From Corinectria fuckeliana (Eukaryota > Ascomycota > Sordariomycetes > Hypocreales > Nectriaceae), in assembly GCA_019137255.1 (NCBI GenBank), contig WPDH01000152.1, positions 310,001 to 374,000 of the forward strand: a stretch of DNA of 64,000 nucleotides, given 5' to 3'. Positions 1 through 10,514 of this stretch are shown piece by piece; the first letter of the stretch is position 1; every line of letters starts with the position of its first letter. The translations under genes and the position numbers were made by a program. Under the pieces are notes generated by a model. The model searched no databases. It saw nothing but the letters and a program-made list of their open reading frames with translations, and was not told the origin of the DNA.

Positions 1-958
1 AAGCCAAACTGGAAAGATCCATGCGTGTTGGATGGACTTCCGATCTATACTTCAGTCGTATACTTGACTCTCAGCCGAACCGCTGAAGCCGCAGGGGCAA
101 CTTAAGGAGAATTTCATTCATATTACTTCGAGGCCATGTATTCGTGTCAAGTTCGCATCTTCTCCGACCTAAACCTGTCACCCGTTTCTGCCTCGCGCTT
201 ACCCTGATGGCGCGCATATAGGTTTGTTAAGACCACAATAGCTCAATATGAATCATGCTAAGAATTGGTGGTTACTTCAGCAATACAACTGTTGTACAGA
301 GCGGTATCCCAGTTGCAAGCAGATCTACTACGGTCACGGGGCTCAATAGAAACACGCTAAAAGTCTGGTAAACCCCCGACTCATACTATTACCTTCTTTA
401 TTTGTCTGTCTTTCCCTTGCCCTCAATGCGAAGTTCCCTGAACGCCACCGCCAACTACTGCAGCTAAGCCCAGCGGCTGGAGCGGACGGGAACGGGCCAG
501 GCCGGGCCAGCGGGTTATCTAGCGAGTTTTGTGGCGGGGTCCAGGCTTCAATTCAAGTTTGTACAGCGTTTCTTACCACCGCCTCACAGAAAGCATCTCA
601 AGTTTCGACTCCGGCTGAGCTCTGATGGCAAACAACGTCTTTTACTTCTACTATACTCCAACGTGGGACTGGCCTCCAGAAGGGCCAATCCGGCTGGGAA
701 ACGTGCTCACATCCATAAAGAAGCCAGACCAGCCGTTGTACACAGCGCCGCTGGTCACTATATGCACAAGCGCATTAATGCTACAGGCTAATATATACCT
801 GCTCATAAGGTAGAAATTCGTGGAGGTAAACTAGATCGTTTCAGGCGTGTCGGGCAATTTATTCGCATAGTGTTAGTTCGCAAGAATATAACAATATACA
901 TGTGAATTGTTATCCAACTAAACTTTCTAAGGATATGTACTTCTAAAATTCTAGTATT
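1..958. other. left edge, mostly non-coding
   Basis: Apart from the short relic at 625-813, I see no convincing coding exon here. The right end is the 3' flank of the permease gene that ends at 959. Confidence 0.5.
625..813 (+). pseudogene. 5' relic of an accessory fungal gene family
   Basis: A 62-codon ATG frame begins with the pattern FYYTPTWDWPPEGPIRLGN. This resembles, from memory, the opening of a large family of uncharacterised accessory proteins of filamentous fungi (Y-x-P-x-WD-x-PP-x-GPI-x-LG). After about 43 residues (…KKPDQPLYTAPL) the sequence loses that character and stops at 813. The next gene, at 959, lies on the opposite strand, so the body of the gene cannot follow in this place. 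I read it as the truncated 5' end of a lost gene. The family is of unknown function. A very small gene, or a first exon with a distant second exon, cannot be excluded. Confidence 0.4.
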
Positions 959-2591
959 CTACTTCGTGGTTGCTTCATCTCTAGACCCGGAGCTTTCGCG
1001 AAGGGCAGACCCCTTCTCGGCTCCGTGGCTGCTTTCCGGGCCAGTCACAAACTCCTCCGAGCCCACGTCCACAATGATGGGGCCCTTGAAGTGCTTGCGC
1101 GCATATGCAAAGTACCAGACGGCGCTGATGGCCGCGAAGCCGGCAAACACAGCGCTGGCGTAGTTCATCGAGGACGCCGTAACGGGCAACGAAACAGGCA
1201 TGCAGAAAATGACGACGGCCAGGCAGATCCAGAGGATGCTGATCCAGTTGACGATTGGGCCGATCCAGCCTAGTGCGTACGGCGATGACCGCACGGGTTC
1301 GCGACCGCGGAGCAGGCTGACCAGGATGGGCACGCAGTAGGACGTCGACAGACAGATGGTGGCAACGCCCGTGAAGGAGTTGAAGGCCGCAGAGGAGCCG
1401 AAGTAGATGCATCCGAGGAGGCAATCGACGGCAGTGGACAGGACGAGACCCCACAGAGGCACATCCAGCTTGTGGTTGATCTTGGACCAGAGCTTGTGTC
1501 CGGGAATGGCGCCGTCGCGAGCGAAGGCGTAGGTGCAGCGGGAAGCTGCGGTCAGGGACCCGACGCCGGCGAAGAACCAGATGCCGAGGATCAGGACGAG
1601 AAGACCAACGCCACCGGCCTTGGAGCCAGTTGCCGTCTTGAAGAGGAGGCCGATCGGCTGGCCGCTGGAGAGCAGAGAGGAGATGTCGGGAAGGACAAAG
1701 AGGATCGGGATGAGGTAGATGAGGCCTGTCACACCGGCGGCAGCGACAGATAGCACCATGGCCTTGGGGACCTCGCGTTCGGGTTGCTGGACTTCCTCAC
1801 ACATGGCGGCAACCATGCCGTAGCCAGTGAGCGTGTAGGCGGCTAGAGGGATAGTCAGTACGTGGGTTGCAACAGGGGGAGAACGAGGAGGAGCTGAGAG
1901 GCCTACCTTGAAGGAGCCCAACAAAGAAGGACCATCCAGCCGGCCAACCGCTGGCAGATGCGTCGTAGTGGGTGAAGACAAACTTGGCCGATCTCTTGTC
2001 GTCCGACATGGACAAGAGCGTAACGAGGATGATGAGAACACTGGCCGCAGTCCAGTAAATGCAGACTTTGTTGAAGAGATCCAGATAGCGCGACCCAAAC
2101 GCATTGACAAGCGCGCAAACCAACGTGACAGCCCAGAACATGAGAACGGTCTGCCACTCGTTGGGGACAAAGTCCTCGTCGAAGATTGTAATGGCACTCA
2201 GAATCAACTGAGCGCCTCCAAAGTTGATGGAGAGCGTGACGGTCCAGTTCCCCACGAGGGTCATCCACCCATCGATGAAGCTAACCACGGGCGCATATTT
2301 CGGCGTGCAGAGAACCGCGGACCAGTAGTAGACACCGCCGGCCGTGGGATAGACGGCGCAGATTTCGGCGAGAGACGCGGCGATGCTGAGCGAAATCAGA
2401 GAAACAAGGACCCAGCCCCAGAGGATGGTGACTGCCTGGCCGTTGACCAGGGTGATGTAGAAGGTTGTCGAGAGGCCGTAAGGGACCGCCATGATGGCGA
2501 AAGACATGCCCAAGATGCTCATCATGCTGAGAGTCTTGGGCAGCTCGCTGGCGTACCCCAGCTGCTTGGGGGCGGGGGAAGTGGATGCCAT
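959..2591 (-). CDS. APC-family amino acid/GABA permease
   Basis: Two exons, 2591-1907 and 1842-959, joined over a 64-nt GT-AG intron, give 522 residues, the usual size for fungal APC (amino acid-polyamine-organocation) permeases. The protein starts with the typical soluble lead and ELPKTLSMMSILGMSFAIM, then about 12 hydrophobic segments. The intron is removed just before AAYTLTGYGMVAAMCEEVQ, the conserved TM6 region of the GABA/choline permease branch (Uga4/Hnm1-like). The C-terminus is polar. Likely role: plasma-membrane proton symport of an amino acid, GABA or choline; the substrate cannot be read from sequence. I chose the ATG at 2591; an in-frame ATG at 2651 would add 20 residues but is close to the TATA box. 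The gene lies upstream of, and on the opposite strand to, the glycine decarboxylase gene. Confidence 0.88.
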
Positions 2592-2684
2592 GGTAGGCAA
2601 TGTGGAGGATTTGACGACGAGAGAGAAAAGGAGAGAGAGAGGCCTGGACACCTGCGGACCTGCAAGCGAAGAGGCGGCGGGACG

Positions 2685-2692
2685 TATATATA
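2685..2692 (-). promoter_or_regulatory. TATA box of the permease gene
   Basis: TATATATA lies 94 bp upstream of the chosen permease start codon. This is a normal TATA distance if the leader is short, and it supports the start at 2591 rather than the in-frame ATG at 2651. Confidence 0.45.
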
Positions 2693-3880
2693 GACTCGGG
2701 ACGTGGAAGCTGAATCGAAGGGTTCATGCAGGACGGGGTTCGCTTCCGGCATGCAAGGAGTGGAAGCAGAGCGCAGGGTGGCCGGGAGGGAAAGGCTCAG
2801 AAGCGAGGGGATTAAGGAGAACTTAACAGCTTCGGAGGATCCGAGCTCAGCAACCGGGCTCCTCTGATGACGGCGCCCCTACTACACCTACCTAGGTTGG
2901 CTGCTCCGGGCTGAGCCTCGTGGCTTGCATCGTGCATGGGCTTGCTTAGGGGTTGCAAAACGCGGGGGAGCAGGGGGTTTGGCGGAGGGACGACGACTTC
3001 GAAGAGTTGCCATCTCGGAGCAAGATAACAACGACGCTGGGAGGGGGGGGGGCTCTAGAAGCCTGGACGCGACGAAACGCGGCCAATGGCCTGGCTTGCC
3101 GCGCTGATAGAGCTGGAGACCGCGCTCCGCGTCTCCGATTAGCCATCAGAGTGGTTAGCAATTGCTCCGTGAAAGCTCTCGTACAAGCCCACTATTAACC
3201 CACGTCGAGAGATACGCATGGACTGTTTTTGCTGCCCCGGCTGCGATAAGACATTCTGGATGCAGCCTATTCGAGATTCCCCAGCTCCAGCGCTTCGTCC
3301 ATTGACGTTAATTCATCACGGGCAAGGCAGGTTTCATGACAGTGGTGAGACTGGAGGCGGCGGGATCCACCTGTCAAATGAACGGAAGCGTCCGTCTGGC
3401 TATTTTCTCCCAAAACGCAGGAAAAGCCACGAAGATTTTTTTCTTTATCACGCCCTGATCCGTGCGCCATCCCTGATAACACGCCGTTTCTTCCGTGCAA
3501 GCTTGCAACCCAAACCCAAAACTCTCCATATCTCCCCGAGAAGGGCCTATCAATCACTGCCACAACCAACAGAGTCTCCCACACCTTTCGGAGGACTACG
3601 TCAATTAAGATGGCTTCTTCCCTTTCTGCATTGGTATCTAGGTAGGAGCTTTAAGCTAATTACTATTTGAACCTATGCCTCGAACAAGATGCAGAGCCGT
3701 TTGCTGCAAGCGCACGCGCGCCTCGGCATCACCGAAGCAGTGGGCTGATCCAGCCGCCATCATCTAGGCCACCCTTCCTATCTCAACCCTCAAAACAGTT
3801 GATCGAATATGCAGAAAAGCCGCTCACTTCTCAGCAAGCTCCATAGAGACCCCGCCACCTCATAAGCATCTCAACAGAAC

Positions 3881-4740
3881 ATGTCGTTCCTACCGCAGAC
3901 CAACAGCTTACCCCGTGGCTTCAGCCCTGAGATTTCATCCGAGGAGGTACTTGTCGCCATCCGTGACGCTCTGGCCGTGTTGACGTGACACTTTCGGCGT
4001 AGATTCGTATCGAGTGAGAGGAGCTACGGTTTGCGTGAACTATGGTGGCGCACATATTTGTTTTTCTTTCTCTCGCCGCCGATACAAAACTCGTGTAGCA
4101 TCTTCCTGGGCATCTTCCTAGACACGTTCCGAGAAATTCAAAAAGCGAGTACTTAGCTCCATCTCTTGCCCCGAGTCCTGTCAGCATGATGTTCCCTTCC
4201 TTCAAGCTCTCATCAGTAAACCACTCGACAAGCGCATCATCACTTGCTACTTCTCGAACTCCAAAAATGTTTCGAATCAGCTTGTCCGTTATGAAACCTA
4301 CTCCAGGACATGGACGAACTCCTCTGGGACGACGAATGTTGCACCAAACTCCAACAAAACGTTTCCCTAGAAACCAGTTCCCAAGAAATCAGCTTAACGC
4401 CAGTTCGAAGGCTCAGAATGTTTCATCTTCTAAAACCTAGCCGCTCCATCTAGATGATTATTTAAGCACGAAACATGAACAATATTTCTTTTAGAGATTC
4501 AACGAAGCCCTCGACAAGCACGAGGAAAAGGAGCTGGCAGCACTTTCATGGCCGCGCCGGTGGGCGAAAATCTTCGACACCAGGGCTTCTGGTCGTTAGG
4601 AAGCCGGCAAGGTAAGTTGGACGATCCAAATGTGTCCACAAAAGCACAGCAAATACAGTTCAAGAAAACCAGGGACCTTTCCAGGGAGTTTGCAAAAGAT
4701 TTCATCAAAGAATTTATCAAAAGGAATGATGATGAGTGAC
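3881..4740 (+). pseudogene. possible decayed gene, unrecognised
   Basis: Several short protein-like segments lie in order on the plus strand but in different frames. They are an ATG-led segment (MSFLPQTNSLPRGFSPEISS) at about 3881, an HDVPFLQALISKPLDKRIIT segment at about 4184, an FNEALDKHEEKELAALSWP segment at about 4500, and a lysine-rich tail ending at 4737. They are separated by stops and do not join by obvious introns. I do not recognise the family. This could be an inactivated gene or chance. Confidence 0.2.
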
Positions 4741-4797
4741 CAAAAATGAGCCAAATAAAGGATAAAAAGTTCGCGGCGAGAAAATCCATTCGGGCAG

Positions 4798-4986
4798 TAC
4801 TGTGTCTTTATTTGGGCTGTAAACCTGTTACCCTTCTTACTATATAACTTACTTTAATACAGTCATAATGCTCTGATGCCCTAGCTGCTCTATTATTATT
4901 AAAGCAAGACTATCTATTAAGAAGAAAAGACAAGGAGTGGATGTTAATTTAGGCATGTGATATACAGCCCGAATAGCATGACTCTT
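4798..4986. mobile_element. miniature inverted-repeat element, copy 1
   Basis: The left end carries TATTTGGGCTGTA at 4809-4821. The right end, 4963-4986, is its inverted partner (TACAGCCCGAATAGC) plus flanking bases. The same ends and the same core (CTGATGCCCTA-GCTGCTCTAT, then an AT-rich stretch) recur at 49033-49316. No protein is encoded. The right terminal repeat matches that of copy 2 at 22 of 24 positions; the left end is more degraded. Confidence 0.65.
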
Positions 4987-6196
4987 CCATAGTAATCTCT
5001 AGCATAAGCGATTAAAATAACAATCACCTTAAGTGCAAATGCTCACGTTAAGCTACAGGCAGGGATATCAGCCAATAAGGATTAACAAATGAGCAGTATA
5101 TACTTGCTCACCTGAATTATATGACGATGGAAGTCTAGGAAAGCTGCTTACTACAAAAATAGGACATCGCACTAAGAGCAGTGGTGGCGGCGTCGTGGCT
5201 GATACTTGGCGTGAGCCTTTGCACACTCAAAGGGAGAATCTAGTACTTCCACTCTCATGGAGTACGAAGCACACTCCGAACGCGGAGAAGGCACATGCGC
5301 ATTAGATATCCACTTACCAGAATAGACTCTGAATAGAGCACTCCGCATTTTCTGGGGTAAAGGCGCACAGAAGACTGAAGAGGTTCAGGCGGGGGGGAAC
5401 TGTTATGTCATGGGATGGTTACTACCGGCCGGCGTTGAGGCCCCGACCCGCCGGGAGCACCTCCGAGAAAGTCCGGATTGCCGCGAACCGCCAAGTTCCA
5501 GGCGGGCTTGGTGCAGGGAGGGAGATGACGGTGTAAGCTAGGTATTCGTAGATACTGTGCGTGCTGGGCGACTGGGGCTCCGCTTCGGAGCAAACAGCCG
5601 CGACGTCGATAAGGCGACAGAGAAAAACAAAGAAAACCCAAACTAGCACCCGGCTCGGACAGGATTGGGACCTGGCATCATCGGCCGAAAGCCTGCAGCC
5701 ATCCTTCGGCAGTGAAGGGTCCAGTGAAGGGGTCCAGTGAAGGGTGAGAGGTCTCAGGCCATCCGCCTCCCTTACGTGAGGACCCGGGCGCGAGGAACGA
5801 ACGGCGTCGGCAACCGGGACAGCGCGGCTCAACGAGTTGCTAGGCTCTCTATGACACGCATCTCCAATTGCGGGCGTCCCTCCGGCTTTCTCTTCAGACC
5901 GCCAACCGCCACAGCTAAAAGCCTGCACTGCAAACATTTATTTGTCTTTCTGCCTGCAGCCCGCCGAACTTGTTATCATTGTCTTCTGCAGCCCATCGCC
6001 GGTCAAGGGTTCGCTCAAGATTGTCTTGTCTTTCTCACCGTCGCCACATCTCCGAGGTACTGACTGCACCCTCACTCTTCAACGGATGCTCACTTATCTC
6101 CCTATCGTGCCCGGTTTTGCTAACCCCAGCCACTCCAGTGACCGATTAAGACGGGACATCTGATCTGGCTGCTCTGGATCTTTGACCCAGTCGACT

Positions 6197-6203
6197 TGAC
6201 TCA
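6197..6203 (+). promoter_or_regulatory. TGACTCA, GCN4/CPC1-type (and BAS1-type) site
   Basis: A perfect TGACTCA lies 45 bp before the glycine decarboxylase ATG. This is the binding sequence of the bZIP general amino-acid-control factor (Gcn4/CPC1/CpcA). Its TGACTC core is also the Bas1 site used by yeast glycine-cleavage genes. It may fall within the 5' leader, so function is uncertain. Confidence 0.4.
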
Positions 6204-6247
6204 GGAAGTCAAACCTGACCCCTGCACGCTGAAGAGAAGCAATCGTC

Positions 6248-7444
6248 ATGCTGTCCTCGTCTCGTCTTGCCCAACGGCTGTGCCGCCAGCCTCGGTTTTC
6301 GGCAACCGTCCTCCAGGCCCGTCGCTATGATGGCCTTCGCCTGGGACGAAGCTTCTCAGCCCATGCACCTCTCAATTTCAGTGCCCAGAAGGCGCTGAGC
6401 GGCCGCTTCTCCGAGACGGAGAGCAGCGTGCAGCTGAACGAGCATGAGCTGTTCTCCCGGCGGCACATCGGCAGCGAGCTCAACGCCCAGCAGGAGATGC
6501 TCAAGACGCTGGACCCTCCCGCCAGCTCCATGGAAGAGTTCCTCGACCAGACCATCCCGTCTCAGGTCAGGAGGAAGACCACCGGCCTGGACCTGGTCGA
6601 GCAGTGGGACGAGTCCGGCGCCGAGGTCGCCGTGCCGGACCAGGGCCGTCCCGAGCACTTCATCCAGAAGAAGATGCGGGAGCTCGGCAGCCGCAACACC
6701 CAGTTCGAGTCCTTCATCGGAGCCGGATACTACGGCACCCTCGTCCCCCAGGTCATCCAGCGCAATGTGTTGGAGAACCCGGCGTGGTACACTAGCTACA
6801 CTCCGTACCAGGCCGAGATCAGCCAGGGACGCCTGGAGTCCCTGCTCAACTTCCAGACTCTGGTCACCGACTTGACTGGCCTGGATATCGCCAACGCCTC
6901 TGTTCTGGACGAGGCGACCGCCGCCGCCGAGGCCATGACCCTGTCCTTCAACGGCGCTCCCGCCAAGGTGCAGGCCAAGGGCGCCAAGAAGACTTTCGTC
7001 GTGTCCGAGAACTGCCACCCCCAGACCATTGCCGTGCTCGAGTCCAGAGCTGAGGGATTCGGCATCGATATCGTTGTTGGAGATGTCCTCGCCGACGACT
7101 GCAAGCTGGTCAAGGATGCCAAGGGCAGCCTCATCGGCACTCTCATTCAGTACCCCGACACCCACGGCGGTGTCCACGACTACCAGCACCTGTCGGACAT
7201 CGTCCACGAGCAGAAGGGCCTAGTCTCCGTTGCCACCGACCTCCTGGCTCTCACCATGCTGAAGCCGCCGGGCGAGTTCGGCGCAGACATCGCCCTCGGC
7301 AGCGCCCAGCGATTCGGCGTTCCCCTGGGCTTCGGCGGCCCTCACGCGGCCTTCTTCGCAACCACCGAGAAGTACAAGCGCAAGATCCCCGGCCGCCTCG
7401 TCGGCGTGTCCAAGGACCGCCTGGGCAAGCGTGCGCTCCGTCTC

Positions 7445-7476
<32 letters not shown>

Positions 7477-8047
7477 AGAGAAGGCCACCAGCAACATCTG
7501 CACCGCCCAGGCCCTGCTGGCGAACATGTCTGCCTTTTACGCGGTTTACCACGGCCCCCACGGCTTAAAGGCCATTGCCCAGGACGTCTGGAGCAAGACT
7601 CGCCTGGCACAGGACCTGATCCTGCAGGAGGGCCAGTTCAAGCTGTTCACCGAGGGTCTTCGCGAGGACGGCGCTGTGTTGTTCGACACGGTGACTCTCC
7701 AGGCTTCCCCCAATGCCGTCGCTGCAGCCCATGAACAGGCGAAGCTTCAGGGCATCAACCTGCGACGGATCAGCGAGGACAAGATCGGCTTCTCTCTCCA
7801 CGAGGGTCTGTCCCTGGAGAGCGTTGGCGGCCTCGTCAAGTGCTTCGGCGTCTCCGAGGCCAAGTTCAACGCGGCCGTCGAGTCCGAGAGCGGCCGGGCC
7901 CTGGACAACCAGATCCCGTCCAGCCTACAGCGCACCTCGCCCTTCCTCGAGCAGCCCGTCTTCAACCAGTACCACTCGGAGACGGAGCTTCTGCGATACA
8001 TCTACCACCTGCAGTACAAGGACCTCTCGCTCGTGCACTCGATGATC

Positions 8048-8081
<34 letters not shown>

Positions 8082-9442
8082 CGACGGAGATGCTCGCCCT
8101 CTCCGACCCGGGCATCTCCAACATCCACCCCTTTGCGCCTGTTGAGCAAGCGTCCGGCTACAAGTCGCTGATTACTTCCCTCGGCAAGAACCTGTCCACC
8201 ATCACCGGCATGGACGAGGTCAGCCTGCAGCCCAACTCGGGCGCCCAGGGCGAGTTCGCCGGCCTCCGCGTCATCAAGAAGTACCTCGAGAGCAAGCCGG
8301 GTGGCGAGCGCCGAAAGATCTGCCTCATCCCCGTTTCCGCCCACGGCACCAACCCCGCCAGCGCAGCCATGGCCGGCATGCAGGTCGTGCCTATCAAGTG
8401 TGATCCCAAGACGGGAAACCTGGACATTGCCGACCTGAAGGCCAAGTGTACCAAGCACGCCGACGAGCTGGCTGCCATCATGATCACCTACCCCAGCACC
8501 TTTGGTGTCTTCGAGCCTGAGGTCAAGCAGGTCTGCTCCGTTGTCCACGAGCACGGCGGCCTCGTCTACATGGACGGCGCCAACCTCAACGCCCAGATCG
8601 GTCTCTGCAGCCCCGGAGACATTGGCGCCGATGTGTGCCATCTGAACCTCCACAAGACCTTCTGTATCCCCCACGGCGGCGGCGGCCCTGGAGTCGGTCC
8701 CATCGGCGTCAAGAAGCACCTGTCTCCCTACCTGCCGGGCCACCCGGCCACCGACCCTCAGATGGGCGCCGAAGCGCGCAAGAGCACGGCCGTTGCTCCC
8801 ATCAGCGCCGCGCCGTGGGGCAGCGCATCCATCCTCCCCATCAGCCACACCTACATCCTCATGATGGGCGGCGCCGGCCTGACGCAGCAGACGGGCGTGG
8901 CCCTGCTCAACGCCAACTACATCATGTCCCGCCTGCTGCCGCACTACAAGGTGGCCTACACCAACGCCAACGGCCGCTGCGCGCACGAGTTCATCCTCGA
9001 CCTGCGGCCCCTGAAGGAGACGGCCGGCGTCGAGGCGGCCGACGTCGCCAAGCGGCTGCAAGACTACGGCTTCCACGCGCCCACCATGAGCTGGCCCGTG
9101 TCGGGCACGCTGATGATCGAGCCGACCGAGTCGGAGTCGCGCGCGGAGCTGGACCGCTTCTGCGACGCGCTGATCCAGATCCGCCGCGAGATCGCCGCCA
9201 TCGAGGCCGGCGACGTGCCGCGCCAGGGCAACCTGCTCAAGAACGCGCCGCACCCGCAGCACGACCTGCTCGTCTCGGACAAGGCGTGGGACCGGCCGTA
9301 CACGCGCGAGGAGGCGGCGTACCCGCTGCCGTGGCTGCGCGAGAAGAAGATGTGGCCGTCGGTCGCGAGGGTGGATGATGCCTTTGGCGACACCAACCTG
9401 TTCTGCACGTGTCCTCCTGTCGAGGGCGCCGAAGACTTGTAG
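6248..9442 (+). CDS. GCV2: glycine decarboxylase, P-protein of the glycine cleavage system
   Basis: A single uninterrupted frame encodes 1064 residues, matching fungal mitochondrial P-proteins. It catalyses PLP-dependent decarboxylation of glycine and transfers the aminomethyl group to the lipoyl arm of H-protein in the mitochondrial matrix. The first ~60 residues are rich in Arg and Ser and lack acids (MLSSSRLAQRLCRQPRFSAT), a mitochondrial presequence. The two ancient halves are visible: the N-terminal half (FIGAGYYGTLVPQVIQRN onward) and the C-terminal half (SMIPLGSCTMKLNATTEM). The PLP lysine is K803 in HLNLHKTFCIPHGGGGPG. The gene converges on the H-protein gene 430 bp downstream. Codon use is strongly C-ending, as in highly expressed fungal genes. 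A TGACTCA box precedes the start. Confidence 0.97.
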
Positions 9443-9872
9443 GTGATGTGAGCTGTGAGCTGTGAGCTGTGAGCTGTCTTCTGGTGGGAAAATAGAAGTC
9501 GCGGAACGAGGGGGCAGCGTCGATTTGAAAAGCCATTAGAGTGGCAGCATTAGACCTCATTCATCATGTTGGTCAATTTTTTTTGAATCATATTGTGTTA
9601 AAGATATTTCAACCATTAGCAACTGTTATTTATGGGAATTGGCCTAGTATAGAATAAAGGAATTTATACGAGCAAACACCGGCTGAGTAAAAGTGAAGTC
9701 CATGGTAGTTGTCTACTCTTTATACGCCGTCACATTTCAGAAAACTTGATACGATGAATTCAGCCGCATTCGTCTCAAGTCCGATGTGTAATTATGCAAT
9801 CCTCACTCATGTAAACGCGCCATAATCCAATTCTATTGTTTTGCTATCCATCTCTCAGGCGCCGACCCTGTC
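9443..9872. other. convergent 3' flanks of P-protein and H-protein genes
   Basis: Right after the P-protein stop, 9448-9475 contains four tandem copies of GTGAGCT. The rest is AT-rich 3' flank with no coding signal. Confidence 0.55.
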
Positions 9873-10514
9873 CTACAGGCTCTTGAGGTGCTCGCCGTAC
9901 TGGTCCTCGGTCATCAGGGAGTCCGCCGCGGAAAAGTCGGCACCCTCAAGCTTAATGAGCCAGCCCGCGCCCTCGGGATCGTCGTTTAGCAATTCAGGGC
10001 CGTCGGACAGCTTCTCGTTGAGCGTGACGACCGTTCCAGCGACGGGGGCCAAGACCTCTCCGACGGCCTTGACGGACTCGACGGTGCCGAGCTCCTCTCC
10101 CGACTCGAGCACCTGGTCCTTCTCGGGCAGCTCGACGAAGACGACTTCGCCTAGTTGGTTGGCTGCAAACTGGGAGATGCCAACTGTGCCTGCGGTCAAG
10201 TGTCTCAGTCAATTGGAGCCCTTTTAGAAAAGCTTGTCTACGGGGAGAAGGGTTTCTTACAGGTCTTGTTGTCGGGGGAGACTTCTACCCACTCGTGGGA
10301 TTCCGTGTATCGCTTCGCCAGCACTGCGCAGGGGACATCAGTAGTGAACCGCGGATATTTCGACGGTTAGAAGCGTACGATTCAGAGAGACGGAGAAGGG
10401 CCGTCGCTGTGCGGATAGGTACGCAGCATGAGCGGCCTTGAGGGGAAACCGGAGAGATGAAGGCTTGGTTCGGGACAGAGAGGCCAATGCCTGGCGTGCG
10501 AAGAGGGCTGACAT
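9873..10514 (-). CDS. GCV3: glycine cleavage system H-protein (lipoyl carrier)
   Basis: Three exons, 10514-10379, 10323-10261 and 10189-9873, with introns of 55 and 71 nt, encode 171 residues. The first ~45 residues (MSALFARQALASLSRTKPSS…RRPFSVSL) form a mitochondrial presequence. The mature protein opens with AKRYTESHEWVEV, the H-protein signature, and carries the lipoylated lysine K107 in GTVESVKAVGEV. It shuttles the aminomethyl group from P-protein to T-protein and the reduced lipoyl arm to L-protein. Intron 1 has a CTAAC-type branch sequence near its 5' end and ends CGCAG. Splicing both introns restores one frame from the presequence to the stop. It is convergent with the P-protein gene and in tandem with the serine hydroxymethyltransferase gene. 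Confidence 0.93.

Larger units (their letters stand above)
2592..6247. other. 3.6-kb intergenic region between divergent permease and P-protein genes
   Basis: It holds the permease promoter, a possible decayed gene (3881-4740), a miniature inverted-repeat element (4798-4986), and the leader and promoter of the glycine decarboxylase gene. Frames such as the one at 3218-3670 have no recognisable motif or intron structure and I do not call them. Confidence 0.5.

Noticed and set aside
3218..3670. 150-codon plus-strand frame beginning with Cys-rich residues
   Set aside because: No conserved spacing of the cysteines and no domain after them; likely chance.
5422..5937. 171-codon minus-strand frame in the P-protein upstream region
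   Set aside because: No motif, and the composition reflects GC-rich promoter sequence.
7925..9262. 445-codon minus-strand frame inside the P-protein gene
   Set aside because: Antisense shadow of a GC-ending codon-rich gene; Val/Gly/Leu/Arg-rich with no motif.
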